Below are positions 48,058 through 57,444 of a stretch of DNA of 64,000 nucleotides, piece after piece. The stretch comes from SHZI01 sp963802215. GTDB taxonomy: Bacteria > Pseudomonadota > Gammaproteobacteria > Steroidobacterales > GCA-2729495. Position numbers and translations under genes: made by a program. The DNA lies in NCBI GenBank assembly GCA_963802215.1, contig CAWDHQ010000001.1, positions 1,240,001 through 1,304,000 of the forward strand. Direction: 5' to 3'. Every line of letters starts with the position of its first letter. Positions within the stretch are counted from its first letter, which is position 1. The notes beneath the pieces were generated by a model. The model was not told the DNA's origin. It saw nothing but the letters and a program-made list of their open reading frames with translations, and ran no database searches.

Positions 48058-50310
48058 TCAGGGTGGGCAGCCCGTTGTCCGCTCGCGGAATCGAAAGACG
48101 ATGGCCTTGGTGGTCGCAGGGATCCTCGCGAAGGACACGGGATAGGTGATCACGCCGGCAAACGTGCAGTTTGCCCCCGCCATGATCGTGTGCAGGACAT
48201 CCACGATCACCTCGTCACCCGCGTCGCTGGCCGCCATGATCGACACGGAGTGTCCCGGTTGCGCACGCTCCCCCAGCGCAGCGACGAGCAACGTGTAGGC
48301 CCTGAAGTCGACGGCGGGGGCGGGATTGGGCAGTTGCTGGCCGATCTGCCGGGATGTGCGTGGCTCGATGGTTGACCAGAACGTTTCCCATTCGCTGCTG
48401 TTCCGGATGGCAAGGGTTGCAGCATCGTCGGGACCGCCGGTCTGGCTGTCGACCAGTTCGAACGTTACCGGCGTGACGGCCGTGTTCACCCATCCCTCGA
48501 CCACTTCGTCATCGCCATGCACCCTCAGCCGGAGGTCGCCGATCACCACATCGTTCCACGGCTGATCCACGGCACTGAAACGCCCGGCGGCCATGTCCGC
48601 CAGTGTGGATTCCCAGTCTCCGCGCGCGGTGACCGGTCCCAGCGTGCCGACATACCCCCAGTCGCTGCCCGTCCTGGAATAGAGCTGGCTGCCGCGCGGG
48701 AACAGCACCAGGAATTCCTCCTGGCCGTCGTCGTTCAGGTCCAGGTAGACACCGCCGCCGGTCCCGGGCTTCCAGGCCTCGACGTCCCCGCGGCGCTTCC
48801 TGCTGCTGACTTCCGTCTCGATCGCCGTGCGCAGCCCCGGCTCCAGGTCACGGCCGGCGGGCTGGATCGTCAGGGAATCCAGCGCTGCGCGCCACGCCGT
48901 GAGGACCAGGTCCGACTCGTCCGTCGCTGCCAGGGCCACCGCCGCTTCGCTCCGGATGCGCGCGGCGTCCGGATGGGACTCCAGGCTCGCGAGGTCCCGC
49001 AGGCGCGCCAGGCCATAGCCGCCGCCGCGGAAGCGCAGCCAGCGGATCGGCGTGTCACCATCGTCGGGCCATCCATCGTCCGAACGGTAGGGACCGTCCA
49101 CGACGGGCGCAGCGGCCGCAAGCGCCGCCTCGAACTGGCTGTCGGCCGCGAGGCGGTTCGGCGAGAGCACCGGCGTCAGCGTCAGCGCGAGCACGCTCAT
49201 CAGCGCGAGGGAGGCAAGCACGTTCACCCGCGCCATGCCCTGCATCCAGGGTCCGCGACGCAACGCGGCCCAGGCGTAGCCGGTGGAATGCAGCAGGGCT
49301 GTTCCCGCCACCACGAACGCCCAGAACCGCTCCACCGTCAGGCCGTACTGGCGGGTGCGCAGGACGAGCGCGTACACCGCCGTCAGCGACACGACCACCA
49401 GCAGCGGCACGGCCACCCGCAGTGCCCGGCCCAGCCAGGCCGGGTAAGGCGCGGGATCCGAGCCGTCCCGGTAGGCGGCGTTCAGCAGCAGGACGACCAC
49501 CGCCACCAGCCATAACAGCCATTGCGCGCCGATGGCGCGCTCCCCGGTCGCCAGGAGGCCCGGGAGTTTCACCGCCAGCGCGACGCTGAAGATCACCAGG
49601 ATGAAGGCACCCAGGGTGCCGAGCCACTTCAGGACATCGAGCAGCTGGTCCAGGATCGCGAGCGTCAGGCGATCGATCGAGCCGATCAGGTGCAGGGCGA
49701 TGCCGAAGATCAGGGCGGTGACGGGGTAGATGAAGACCGGTTCCCTGAACAGGTCCTCGAAGTAGCCGATGCCCAGCAGGGCGAAGAGCTTCTGCCAGAG
49801 GAACAGCAGCAGCCAGAACAGGCCGGTGAAGAGCGTCGCCTCGGCAAGCATCAGCTTGTTGCGCCAGGCCTTCATGAACAGGAGCGGGTAGCCGAAGTGC
49901 CAGTGGCCGGCGGCCAGGCGTCCCTGGACGAAGGGCAGGATCTGCAGCCACAACAGCAGGAGGATGAAGAGCAGAGGGCCCAGCCGGCCGGTCGTCTCGG
50001 CGTCCGCCACGTCGGCGTGGACGAAGGCGCCCTCGTGCACCCCGAAGCCGAGGAAGGCCACGGTCAGGAGCGCCAGGATCAGCCACAGCAGCGGCAATTC
50101 CGCGTTCCGGGCCAGCATCTGGAGAGTGAGCGGCACGAAGACCGCCACGGCGTAGAACGCCAGGAGCAGCGCCACGTTCGTGGCCGGCCAGTGACTGCCC
50201 GTGACCGCGTGATGAAGGCCGTAGAGCGCCCAGCCCTGGACCACGGCGCAGGCCAGGATGACCGGCAGGCCGTGCCGCTCCAGGTTCGCGTCAGCGGTGT
50301 CTGGCAACAT
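48058..50310 (-). CDS. DUF4153 membrane protein fused to a PrcB-type C-terminal domain
   Basis: A 750-residue protein. Residues about 15-425 are DUF4153-like membrane sequence with 10 to 12 helices and the block HFGYPLLFMKAWRNKLMLAEA; the rest is outside the membrane. Residues about 550-600 show LDLNDDGQEEFLVL (VCBS/EF-hand-like). The end carries the PrcB_C signature as I recognise it: NSSEWETFWSTI, PAVDFRAYTLLVAALGERAQPG, HSVSI and VSFARIP. PrcB domains stabilise the PrtP protease complex in treponemes. The combination is unusual; function unknown. The start has little ribosome-binding support. Confidence 0.75.
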   Translation of the reverse strand: MLPDTADANLERHGLPVILACAVVQGWALYGLHHAVTGSHWPATNVALLLAFYAVAVFVPLTLQMLARNAELPLLWLILALLTVAFLGFGVHEGAFVHADVADAETTGRLGPLLFILLLLWLQILPFVQGRLAAGHWHFGYPLLFMKAWRNKLMLAEATLFTGLFWLLLFLWQKLFALLGIGYFEDLFREPVFIYPVTALIFGIALHLIGSIDRLTLAILDQLLDVLKWLGTLGAFILVIFSVALAVKLPGLLATGERAIGAQWLLWLVAVVVLLLNAAYRDGSDPAPYPAWLGRALRVAVPLLVVVSLTAVYALVLRTRQYGLTVERFWAFVVAGTALLHSTGYAWAALRRGPWMQGMARVNVLASLALMSVLALTLTPVLSPNRLAADSQFEAALAAAAPVVDGPYRSDDGWPDDGDTPIRWLRFRGGGYGLARLRDLASLESHPDAARIRSEAAVALAATDESDLVLTAWRAALDSLTIQPAGRDLEPGLRTAIETEVSSRKRRGDVEAWKPGTGGGVYLDLNDDGQEEFLVLFPRGSQLYSRTGSDWGYVGTLGPVTARGDWESTLADMAAGRFSAVDQPWNDVVIGDLRLRVHGDDEVVEGWVNTAVTPVTFELVDSQTGGPDDAATLAIRNSSEWETFWSTIEPRTSRQIGQQLPNPAPAVDFRAYTLLVAALGERAQPGHSVSIMAASDAGDEVIVDVLHTIMAGANCTFAGVITYPVSFARIPATTKAIVFRFRERTTGCPP

Positions 50311-50335
50311 GGCTCGGGCCTGGCGCCAAAGGGGC

Positions 50336-50752
50336 TCAGCCGGCCCGCCGCCCCGGGCCGCTCTCCAGGATCTTCTTCGCGAACGTCAGGTCCTTCCGCA
50401 CCAGCTTCGCGTCGGCCGCGAAGCGCTCGTCGGTCATGCCCGGCTGGCGGAACAGCGTGAGCGTCAGCTCGCAGCCGGTACCGTTCGGCACCACGCGCAG
50501 CGGCACGTAGATCTCGCCGCCGGCCTCCGGGTACACCCAGTGGTCCAGCACGCCCAGGTCGTTGGGCGGCGAGAAGCGGATCTTCATGGACCCGAGCGGC
50601 GACTCCGCCAGCCACTCGCCGTCCACTTCCCGGAGCGACGTGGCGAGGCCCGCGGCCCAGTGCGGAAAATTCTCGGGGCGGGAGAGCCAGGCGTAGGCGC
50701 TCGGCTGGGGGCAGTCGACGGTGACACTGAGGCTGCGGGATTCGGTGGTCAT
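50336..50752 (-). CDS. SRPBCC (START-like) family protein
   Basis: A 138-residue lipid/ligand-binding fold protein. Start 50752 (MTTESRSLSVTVDCPQPSAYAWL) is chosen because it begins with the first strand of the fold, then RPENFPHWAAGLATS, WLAESPLGSMKIRF, VLDHWV and ELTLTLFRQPGMTDERFAAD. Such proteins bind hydrophobic ligands or assist cyclisation; none can be named. Runs into the DUF4153-PrcB gene with 25 bp between. Confidence 0.82.
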   Translation of the reverse strand: MTTESRSLSVTVDCPQPSAYAWLSRPENFPHWAAGLATSLREVDGEWLAESPLGSMKIRFSPPNDLGVLDHWVYPEAGGEIYVPLRVVPNGTGCELTLTLFRQPGMTDERFAADAKLVRKDLTFAKKILESGPGRRAG

Positions 50753-50771
50753 GTCGGCAGTGTGCTCCTGA

Positions 50772-51308
50772 CTAGCGGACTCGCGCATACATGTACACCG
50801 CCCGGGGCTCCGGCGACAGGTTCGGATGGACACCGAAGCGCTCGAGCCGTCCCTCCCGGACGAAGCCGGACTTCTCCAGCGCGCGGGCGGATGCCTCGTT
50901 CTCCGCATCGCAGATCGCCTGGACGCGGTAGATCGCAGCTTCTGCCAGGCACGCCTCCACAAGTGCTCCCAGGGCCTCGGGCATCAGGCCGCTCCCCCAG
51001 CGGGACCGGGCGAGGACGTAGCCGAGGTCGACCGTGGTACCGGCGATGCGGGCCTCGAGCATCCCCATGGCCTGGTCGGAACCGGGATCGGCCAGGATGT
51101 AACGCAAAGTGCTCCCGGCGTTCCACAGCGCAATGCTCTCGGCTATGAACGCCCGCGTCACTGCCACCGAACCGTGGGGCGCCCAGACCATGAAGCGGCA
51201 GACCGCGGGATCCTGCGCGTAGGCGGCAAAGATTGCCTCGGCGTCGGCCGGGACCGGCGCCCGAAGGCGCAGCCGGGGGGTCTCGAACCGTTCGGGAAGC
51301 ACACGCAT
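50772..51308 (-). CDS. GNAT N-acetyltransferase (RimJ/RimL type)
   Basis: A 178-residue acetyltransferase. Signatures: RFETPRLRLRAPVPADAEAIFAAY, MVWAPHGSVAVTRAFIAE, ELGYVLARSRWGSGLMPEAL (motif A), and ARALEKSGFVREGRLERF (motif B). RimJ/RimL relatives acetylate ribosomal-protein or other N-termini; substrate unknown. TAGAGT lies 6 nt before the ATG. Confidence 0.92.
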   Translation of the reverse strand: MRVLPERFETPRLRLRAPVPADAEAIFAAYAQDPAVCRFMVWAPHGSVAVTRAFIAESIALWNAGSTLRYILADPGSDQAMGMLEARIAGTTVDLGYVLARSRWGSGLMPEALGALVEACLAEAAIYRVQAICDAENEASARALEKSGFVREGRLERFGVHPNLSPEPRAVYMYARVR

Positions 51309-51314
51309 CGGCAG

Positions 51315-51320
51315 ACTCTA
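51315..51320 (-). promoter_or_regulatory. -10-like box TAGAGT, 6 nt before the GNAT gene start
   Basis: Minus strand: TAGAGT, CTGCCG, ATG. Same ten-base context (TAGAGTCTGC) as the antitoxin promoter at 38168. Confidence 0.45.
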
Positions 51321-51457
51321 TAACGCCTTGATTTCGCTGTCCCGCTCCCGGGGTAGCGCGCCGGGCCTGCGGCATCGGGCCGCAGCCGCCGGCGCCGGGA
51401 ACCCACGGCGACCGGGCCGGCATAGAATCGCGCTTTCCTGCTCCGCTGGAGATTCCC

Positions 51458-54400
51458 ATGGCCACCCGTCTTCCTGTGTTTGCCGCCGTCGTCCTCTGGA
51501 GCCTGGCAGCGCCGGTTCCCGCCACCGCCCAGGCACCGGCAGCGGCCCCCGCCCCCGCCGAGTGGCCCGCCTACCAGCTGACCTCTACCATCGACCCGGC
51601 CACCCACCGCCTCACCACGGCGGCCGGGATCACGCTGCCGGCGGCCATGGCCGGCAAGACGGTGGAGTTTGTGCTCGGCGCCAACTTCCAGGTGACCGGC
51701 TCGACGCCGACGGTGGAGAAGCTCCCCGCGGACGCCAGCGCAAAGGCCTTCGCCGGCATCAACGGCACCAGCGAGGAACTCGCCAACAAGCGCGGCGTGG
51801 CCGGCTACCGGGTGAAGCTCCCGGCGGGCAGCAGCAGCTTCCGCGTCGAATACACGGGGCTGGTGGACATTCCGCCGACCGCGAGCCCCGAGGAGTACGC
51901 CCGCAGCTTCGCCGAGACGCCGGGCATCGTGTCTCCCGAGGGCATCTACCTGGCAGGCAGCACGCTCTGGTATCCCCAGCTCGCCGGCGACCTGGCCGGC
52001 CAGCTCGTCACCTACTCCTTCACCGTGAACACGCCGGACGGATGGCACATCATCGCGCCCGGCAACGGCGTGTCCACCGGCCCGGACGGCATGGCCCGCT
52101 GGGAAACCCCCAGCGCCGTGGACGAGATCTCCGTCGCCGGCGGACCGCTCACGCCCTACACCGCCAGCGCCGGCCTCGCCGAGGCCCAGGTGTACCTGCG
52201 CAAGCCGGACCCGGCCCTCGCCAGCAAGTACCTGGACGCCACCAGCCGCTACCTGCGCATGTACAACGAGCTGATCGGCGCGTACCCCTACAAGAAGTTC
52301 GCGCTCGTCGAGAACTTCTGGGAAACCGGCTACGGCATGCCGTCGTACACGCTGCTCGGGCCGCAGATCATCCGCTTCCCCTTCATCCTCACCTCCTCCT
52401 ACCCCCACGAGATCCTCCACAACTGGTGGGGCAACTCCGTCTACGTGGACTACCTCACCGGCAACTGGTGCGAAGGCCTCACGGCCTACCTCGCCGATCA
52501 CCTGATGAAGGAGATCGAAGGCCAGGGCGCCGAATACCGCCGCGATGTGCTGAAGAAGTACCGGGACTTCGCGAGCACCAGCGGCGACTTCCCGCTGAAG
52601 GAATTCCGTTCCCGGCACAGCGCCGCCACTGAGGCGGTCGGCTACGGCAAGGTGCTGATGGGCTTCCACGAGCTCCGCCAGATGCTGGGCGACGACCTGT
52701 TCCGCCAGTCGCTCCGCACCTTCTATAAGGACTACCGGGGCACCCGCGCCAGCTTCGACGACGTGCGCGCCGCCTTCGAGAAAACCAGTGGCAGGGACCT
52801 CGGCCGCTTCTTCGACGACTGGGTCAACCGCACCGGCGCCGCGGACCTGGCGGTCAGCGACGTGAAGGTCACCGGCAGCGGCAGCAAGTTCAACGTCACC
52901 GGCGTGATCCGGCAGCGCCAGTCCGGCCCCTACGACATCGAGGTGCCCGTGGCGGTCAGCACCGCGTCCGGCCCGGTCATCGCCAAGGTCCGCAGCCAGT
53001 CGGCGGCCACGCCGTTCAGCATCGAGACGGCCTCGGCGCCCACCGCCGTGTCCGTGGACCCCGCCTTCGACGTTTTCCGCATCCTCGATCCACGGGAGAC
53101 CGCCCCCAGCATCGGCCAGCTCTTCGGCGCCAGCGAGGTCGTCGCCGTGCTGCCGGCCGCCGAGGCGGACCAGTGGCGGAGCATGCTCGACGCCTGGAAG
53201 AGCCCGTCGAACAAGATCACGGTAGTGACGGACAAGGAGATCAGCAAGCTGCCCGCCGACCGCAGCGTCTGGCTGCTGGGCCGGCAGAACCGCTTCGCGG
53301 CGAAGCTGTACGCGAGCGAACCCTCCCTGGGTCTCACGGTCAGCGACACGGGTGTGCGGATCGGCGACAAGGAACTGCCCTTCGCCGGCCACTCCCACGT
53401 GCTCACCCACCGGCACCCGGACGACCCCCGGCTCGCCGTGGGCTGGGTGACGTCCGACCCGGCCGAGGCGATGGCCGGCCTGGCCCGCAAGCTGCCCCAC
53501 TACGGCAAGTACTCCTGGCTCGCCTTCGCCGGCACCGAGCCCGCCAACGTGGCCAAGGGCGAGTGGTCCACCGCCGACTCGCCGCTGAACGTGAACCTGC
53601 AGGAGAAGGGTACGCCGCTCGCCCTCTCCCCGCTTCCCAAGCGCGCCGCCCTGGCGGAACCGCCGGCGGCCTACGCCGTGGACAAGCTGCTCGCCCACGT
53701 CAACTTCCTGGCCGCGCCGGAACGCGAGGGCCGCGGCTTCGGCAGCGCCGGCCTCGACGCCTCCCGGGACTACATCCGGGACCAGTTCGCCGCGGCGGGC
53801 CTGAAGCCGGGTGGCGACAACGGCACGTTCTTCCAGGCCTTCAAGGCCGTGGGCGGCGCCGACAAGAAGGAGCGGACCCTGCACAACGTGGTGGCCGTGC
53901 TGCCTGGCGCCGACCCAAGGTTCAAGGGCGAGGCGGCCCTCCTGACGGCGCACTACGATCACCTGGGCCTCGGCTGGCCCGGCGCGCGGGTGGACGGCCT
54001 CGGCAAGGTGCATCCGGGAGCAGACGACAACGCCAGCGGCGTCGCCGTGTTGCTCGAAATGGCCAGGGCCCTGGCGGCCGGTCCGCCGCCGCCCCGCACC
54101 ATCGTCTTCGTGGCCTTCAGCGGCGAAGAGGCCGGGCTGCTCGGGTCACGCCACTTCGTGAAGAACCCGGTGCCCGTGCCCCTCTCCGGCATCTATGGCG
54201 TCATCAACATGGACACGGTCGGCCGCCTGGGGGCCAACCCGGTGTCGGTCATCGCCACCGAGAGCGCGCGGGAATGGCCCTTCGTGTTCAGCGGCATCAC
54301 CGCCGTCACGGGCGTGCCCACGAAGAGCATCCCCGGCGCCAGCGAATCGTCCGACCAGCGCGCCTTCATCGAGGCCGGCATACCGGGCGTGCAGCTGTTC

Positions 54401-54850
54401 GCGGGCGCGGGCTTCGACTACCACCGCCCCTCCGACACCGCCGACAAGGTGGACGGCGCCGGCATGGTGCGCGTGGCCACCGTGGCCACCGAGGCGATCA
54501 GCTACCTGGCGTCCACGGACAAGCGCCTCTCCGCGACGGCCGCCACGCCGCTCACGGGAACCGGCCCGGCGCCGGGCACCCAGACGCGCCGCGTGTCCGT
54601 CGGCGCCGTGCCGGACTTTGCCTTTCAGGGTCCCGGGCTGCGGCTGGACGGGGCGGTACCCGGCTCCCCCGCCGACAAGGCGGGCATGAAGCAGGGTGAC
54701 ATCCTCACGCACATCGCCGGCAAGGAAGTGAGCAACCTGGGCGGCTTCAACGAGATACTGAAGACGCTGGAGCCGGGCCAGAAGGTCGAGCTCCGGTGGA
54801 CCAGCGCGGGCGCGGAGAAGAAGGCGACGGTGGAACTGGTGGCCCGTTGA
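51458..54850 (+). CDS. Exported M1-like / M28 double zinc peptidase with PDZ domain
   Basis: An 1130-residue secreted protein. Signal peptide (1-25); beta-rich N-terminal part (to about 240); gluzincin domain with HEILH (317-321) and the third ligand E339 in NWCEGLTAY, with 17 residues between instead of the usual 18; a linker (about 470-680); an M28 aminopeptidase domain (about 740-1020) with AHYDHLG (H832), GADDNASG, FSGEEAGLLGS, NMDTVGR and DYHRPSDT; finally a PDZ domain (about 1050-1125; GAVPGSPADKAGMKQGDILTHIAG). Both catalytic sets look complete. It should degrade peptides in the periplasm or outside. GGAG precedes ATG. The DUF418 gene overlaps its stop (TTGA). Confidence 0.9.
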   Translation: MATRLPVFAAVVLWSLAAPVPATAQAPAAAPAPAEWPAYQLTSTIDPATHRLTTAAGITLPAAMAGKTVEFVLGANFQVTGSTPTVEKLPADASAKAFAGINGTSEELANKRGVAGYRVKLPAGSSSFRVEYTGLVDIPPTASPEEYARSFAETPGIVSPEGIYLAGSTLWYPQLAGDLAGQLVTYSFTVNTPDGWHIIAPGNGVSTGPDGMARWETPSAVDEISVAGGPLTPYTASAGLAEAQVYLRKPDPALASKYLDATSRYLRMYNELIGAYPYKKFALVENFWETGYGMPSYTLLGPQIIRFPFILTSSYPHEILHNWWGNSVYVDYLTGNWCEGLTAYLADHLMKEIEGQGAEYRRDVLKKYRDFASTSGDFPLKEFRSRHSAATEAVGYGKVLMGFHELRQMLGDDLFRQSLRTFYKDYRGTRASFDDVRAAFEKTSGRDLGRFFDDWVNRTGAADLAVSDVKVTGSGSKFNVTGVIRQRQSGPYDIEVPVAVSTASGPVIAKVRSQSAATPFSIETASAPTAVSVDPAFDVFRILDPRETAPSIGQLFGASEVVAVLPAAEADQWRSMLDAWKSPSNKITVVTDKEISKLPADRSVWLLGRQNRFAAKLYASEPSLGLTVSDTGVRIGDKELPFAGHSHVLTHRHPDDPRLAVGWVTSDPAEAMAGLARKLPHYGKYSWLAFAGTEPANVAKGEWSTADSPLNVNLQEKGTPLALSPLPKRAALAEPPAAYAVDKLLAHVNFLAAPEREGRGFGSAGLDASRDYIRDQFAAAGLKPGGDNGTFFQAFKAVGGADKKERTLHNVVAVLPGADPRFKGEAALLTAHYDHLGLGWPGARVDGLGKVHPGADDNASGVAVLLEMARALAAGPPPPRTIVFVAFSGEEAGLLGSRHFVKNPVPVPLSGIYGVINMDTVGRLGANPVSVIATESAREWPFVFSGITAVTGVPTKSIPGASESSDQRAFIEAGIPGVQLFAGAGFDYHRPSDTADKVDGAGMVRVATVATEAISYLASTDKRLSATAATPLTGTGPAPGTQTRRVSVGAVPDFAFQGPGLRLDGAVPGSPADKAGMKQGDILTHIAGKEVSNLGGFNEILKTLEPGQKVELRWTSAGAEKKATVELVAR

Positions 54851-56148
54851 ACGCCGGGCCGGTTCCGCAGCAGGAACGGGTCCAGGCGCTGGACGTGGCG
54901 CGGGGCATCGCGGTGCTCGGCGTGCTGGTCATGAACATCTGGGCCTTCGCCGGGCCCCAGGCGTTCTTCGACTATCCCGCCGCAATCGCCGACCGGGCCG
55001 GGTCGCCGGTTGCCACCTGGGTGGTGATCCACACCCTGTTCGAGGGCAGCCAGCGCACCCTGCTGTCGCTGCTGTTCGGCGCGGGCGCGCTGCTGTTCAT
55101 GACCCGGCAGGAGAAGAACGGACCGCCCGGCACGGCGCGCGGCAACTGGTATCGCCGCACGTTCGTGCTGATCGCGCTCGGCCTCGTCAACGCCTACCTC
55201 TTCATGTGGCCCGCCGACATCCTCTTCGTCTATGGCCTGGCCGGACTCTGCCTGTTCCCGCTCCGCAACCTGCGCACGCCCGTGCTGCTGGCGATCGTGC
55301 TGGCGGCGCTGACGGTCCCCGCGGTGCTGCGGGGACTCGAGATCGGCCACCTGCGCGAGCTGGAGGCCGCCAGCACCGGGCAGCCCGGGAGCGCGGCGGC
55401 CGCGGAATGGGCGCAGGAACTGAAGAAGGCGCGTCCGAGCCCGGACGACGCGGAGATGGCCGCCGACATCCGCACCATGCAGACCGGGTCCCTCGGGGAG
55501 ATCGCCCTGCGCCAGGCGAAGGTGAGCGTGATCCTGCAGACCATCGTCGCGGTGAAGTGGTGGTTCCTGGACGCCCTGGCGATGATGATCCTGGGCATGG
55601 TGCTGTGCCGGACCGGGCTCCTCACGAGGCCGGCGCCCCGCTCCCGCTACGCGGCGCTCGCCACCACCGGTTTCGTCATCGGCCTGCCCCTGGCGATCTG
55701 GCAGACCACCGCGCTCCTCGCGTCGGACTTCCACCCGGTGACGGTCGAGGTCACCAAGCTCACCTACGACGTGCGCCGGCTCGCCATGGCACTCGGCTAC
55801 CTGGGCCTGATCCTCTGGTTCAGCCACTCGGCGGGCGGCCTCCGGATCCGGCGAGCGCTGGCCGCCGTCGGGCGCATGGCGCTGACCAACTACCTGGCCC
55901 AGTCCATCCTCTGCGCACTCATCTTCTACGGGTTCGGGCTGGGGCTCTACGGACGCCTCACGGGTTACCAGCTCTACGGCGTGGTGTTCGCGATCTGGGC
56001 GCTGGAACTGGCGTGGAGCAGCTGGTGGATGGCGCGCTACCAGATCGGCCCGTTCGAGTGGGTCTGGCGGTCGCTGACCTACCGGCGCCGGCTAGGCGCG
56101 AAACAGGAACTCCTGCATCCCGTTCCGGAGCAGGGTGGCACTCTCTGA
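54847..56148 (+). CDS. DUF418-family multi-helix membrane protein
   Basis: A 433-residue protein with about ten helices. Family cues: ALDVARGIAVLGVLVMNI at the start, TLFEGSQRTLLSLLFGAGALL, RRTFVLIALGLVNAYLFMWPADIL, and near the end GRMALTNYLAQSILCALIFYGFGLGLYG. Start TTG 54847 overlaps the peptidase stop as TTGA, which implies coupling. Function unknown; often next to peptidase or metabolite genes. Its last 57 bp overlap the opposite-strand methyltransferase gene. Confidence 0.9.
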   Translation: MNAGPVPQQERVQALDVARGIAVLGVLVMNIWAFAGPQAFFDYPAAIADRAGSPVATWVVIHTLFEGSQRTLLSLLFGAGALLFMTRQEKNGPPGTARGNWYRRTFVLIALGLVNAYLFMWPADILFVYGLAGLCLFPLRNLRTPVLLAIVLAALTVPAVLRGLEIGHLRELEAASTGQPGSAAAAEWAQELKKARPSPDDAEMAADIRTMQTGSLGEIALRQAKVSVILQTIVAVKWWFLDALAMMILGMVLCRTGLLTRPAPRSRYAALATTGFVIGLPLAIWQTTALLASDFHPVTVEVTKLTYDVRRLAMALGYLGLILWFSHSAGGLRIRRALAAVGRMALTNYLAQSILCALIFYGFGLGLYGRLTGYQLYGVVFAIWALELAWSSWWMARYQIGPFEWVWRSLTYRRRLGAKQELLHPVPEQGGTL

Positions 56149-56700
56149 CCGCAGGCCGCGCATGACCTTGCCGAGGTCCTCGGGGGAATAGCGCGGCGCA
56201 TTGCGCCGGGCATCGGTCGTCACGGTCTCGATGAGCCGGCCATCGCGCAAGGGCGCGAAGCGGCTGGGCTGCGCGGGCATGGTCGTGCCCGAGTACACGA
56301 TGAGCAGGTGGGCGAAGGCGCCGGGCCGCATCCGGGCGGAGAGGCACGCCATCAACGCGGCGATCGCCGGGCGCTGCAGGTAATTGAGCAGGTCCCAGCA
56401 GAGCACGATGTCGATCGGTTCCTTCCGGGGCGGCGGCAGGAGGGCTTCCGCCCGCTCCCGCAACAGCGCGGGGTCCGGCTCCTGGTCGAGGGCCGGCAGT
56501 CCGTCCGCCAGGTCGGCGATGTCCAGGCGGCAGCGGTAGGGCGTCAGCAGCGCGACGGTCTCGGACCGCACGGGACCGAGGTCGAGCACGACCGAACGCC
56601 GCTCCTCGCTCAGTGACTCCACCAGCCGGCGGAACAGCGGCGCATTGACGGGCGCCGGTTCCGCCGCTGGCAGCTTCACTGCGCGGCTGGGCAGGGTCAA
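56092..56700 (-). CDS. Class I SAM-dependent methyltransferase-like protein
   Basis: A 202-residue protein whose Rossmann core is recognisable but weak: SVVLDLGPVRSETVALLTPY replaces the usual glycine-rich loop, and DIVLCWDLLNYLQRPAIAAL forms motif IV; ending LLRNGMQEFLFRA. The missing GxGxG means SAM binding is uncertain. The TTG start overlaps the bactofilin stop (TTGA), so it is translationally coupled to bactofilin; this argues for a role in envelope or cell-shape functions (inference). Confidence 0.75.
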   Translation of the reverse strand: MTLPSRAVKLPAAEPAPVNAPLFRRLVESLSEERRSVVLDLGPVRSETVALLTPYRCRLDIADLADGLPALDQEPDPALLRERAEALLPPPRKEPIDIVLCWDLLNYLQRPAIAALMACLSARMRPGAFAHLLIVYSGTTMPAQPSRFAPLRDGRLIETVTTDARRNAPRYSPEDLGKVMRGLRSESATLLRNGMQEFLFRA

Positions 56701-57278
56701 CGGGACTGGCCACCCAGGTTGCTGATCGGCGCAGCACCGCCCACGGCCTGTGGCGGCGACGCGGGACGCGCGGCAACAGGGCCGCGATTCGCGCCGGCGG
56801 CAGAGCCCAGGGCGCTCTTCACCGACTCCGGATCCATCTCGATGGAGCCCTTGAATGCAGCCCCGTCTTCCAGCGTCACCCGCGGCGACGTGATGTTGCC
56901 GCGAACCTTGGCGCTCTTGCGGACGATGACCTGCTCGGAGCCGAACAGGTCGCCGTCCATGGAGCCCTCCACGAAGACGGTGTGCGCGTAGACGTCGGCC
57001 TTGATCTTGCCGGAGGTGCCGATGGTCAGCGTGTTGCTCTGGAGCTGGATCGTGCCGGTGACTTCACCTTCCACGAAGACGTCCTCCTGGCCCCGCAACG
57101 TGCCTTCGATCTGGATGGACGGGCCGATGACGGCGGTCGTGCGGCCGCGCGCGGCGGGAGATGCCGGACTTGCAGCGGTCCGCGACGCGGAGTCCGCGGG
57201 CTGGGAACTGGCGGGGGGCTGGTAGGCACTGATCGGAGTCTCCACGGGCTCGCCGGGCTTCTTCGTGCGTTCGAACAT
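56697..57278 (-). CDS. Bactofilin
   Basis: A 193-residue cytoskeletal protein. The disordered Pro/Ala-rich N-terminus (1-48) is followed by the right-handed beta-helix domain (about 48-150) with repeated short turns: SIQIEGTLRGQEDVFVEGEV, IGTSGKIKADVYAHTVFVEG, GDLFGSEQVIVRKSAKVRGN; then a Gly/Ala/Pro-rich tail. Bactofilins polymerise without nucleotides and place cell-wall enzymes. GGGAGAC precedes the ATG. It forms a two-gene unit with the methyltransferase. Confidence 0.93.
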   Translation of the reverse strand: MFERTKKPGEPVETPISAYQPPASSQPADSASRTAASPASPAARGRTTAVIGPSIQIEGTLRGQEDVFVEGEVTGTIQLQSNTLTIGTSGKIKADVYAHTVFVEGSMDGDLFGSEQVIVRKSAKVRGNITSPRVTLEDGAAFKGSIEMDPESVKSALGSAAGANRGPVAARPASPPQAVGGAAPISNLGGQSR

Positions 57279-57444
57279 GACTGTCTCCCTAAGGCTTGAG
57301 TTGCCTGATTTTTTGGACGCCGGTTTCGGGGAGTGTACCGAATTGGGCGGGGGAGCAAACCTGAAATCTGCTCCCAGGGCGCCCTGGCCTCCTGGCGGGC
57401 GGGGCCATTCAGGAAGCGTTCAGGCTAAAGGCCCGGGAGGACTG
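57279..57444. other. 166-bp intergenic region upstream of bactofilin
   Basis: Holds the bactofilin leader (GGGAGACAGTC) and an AT-rich tract (GATTTTTTGG, 57308-57317). No recognised gene or clear promoter. Confidence 0.5.
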
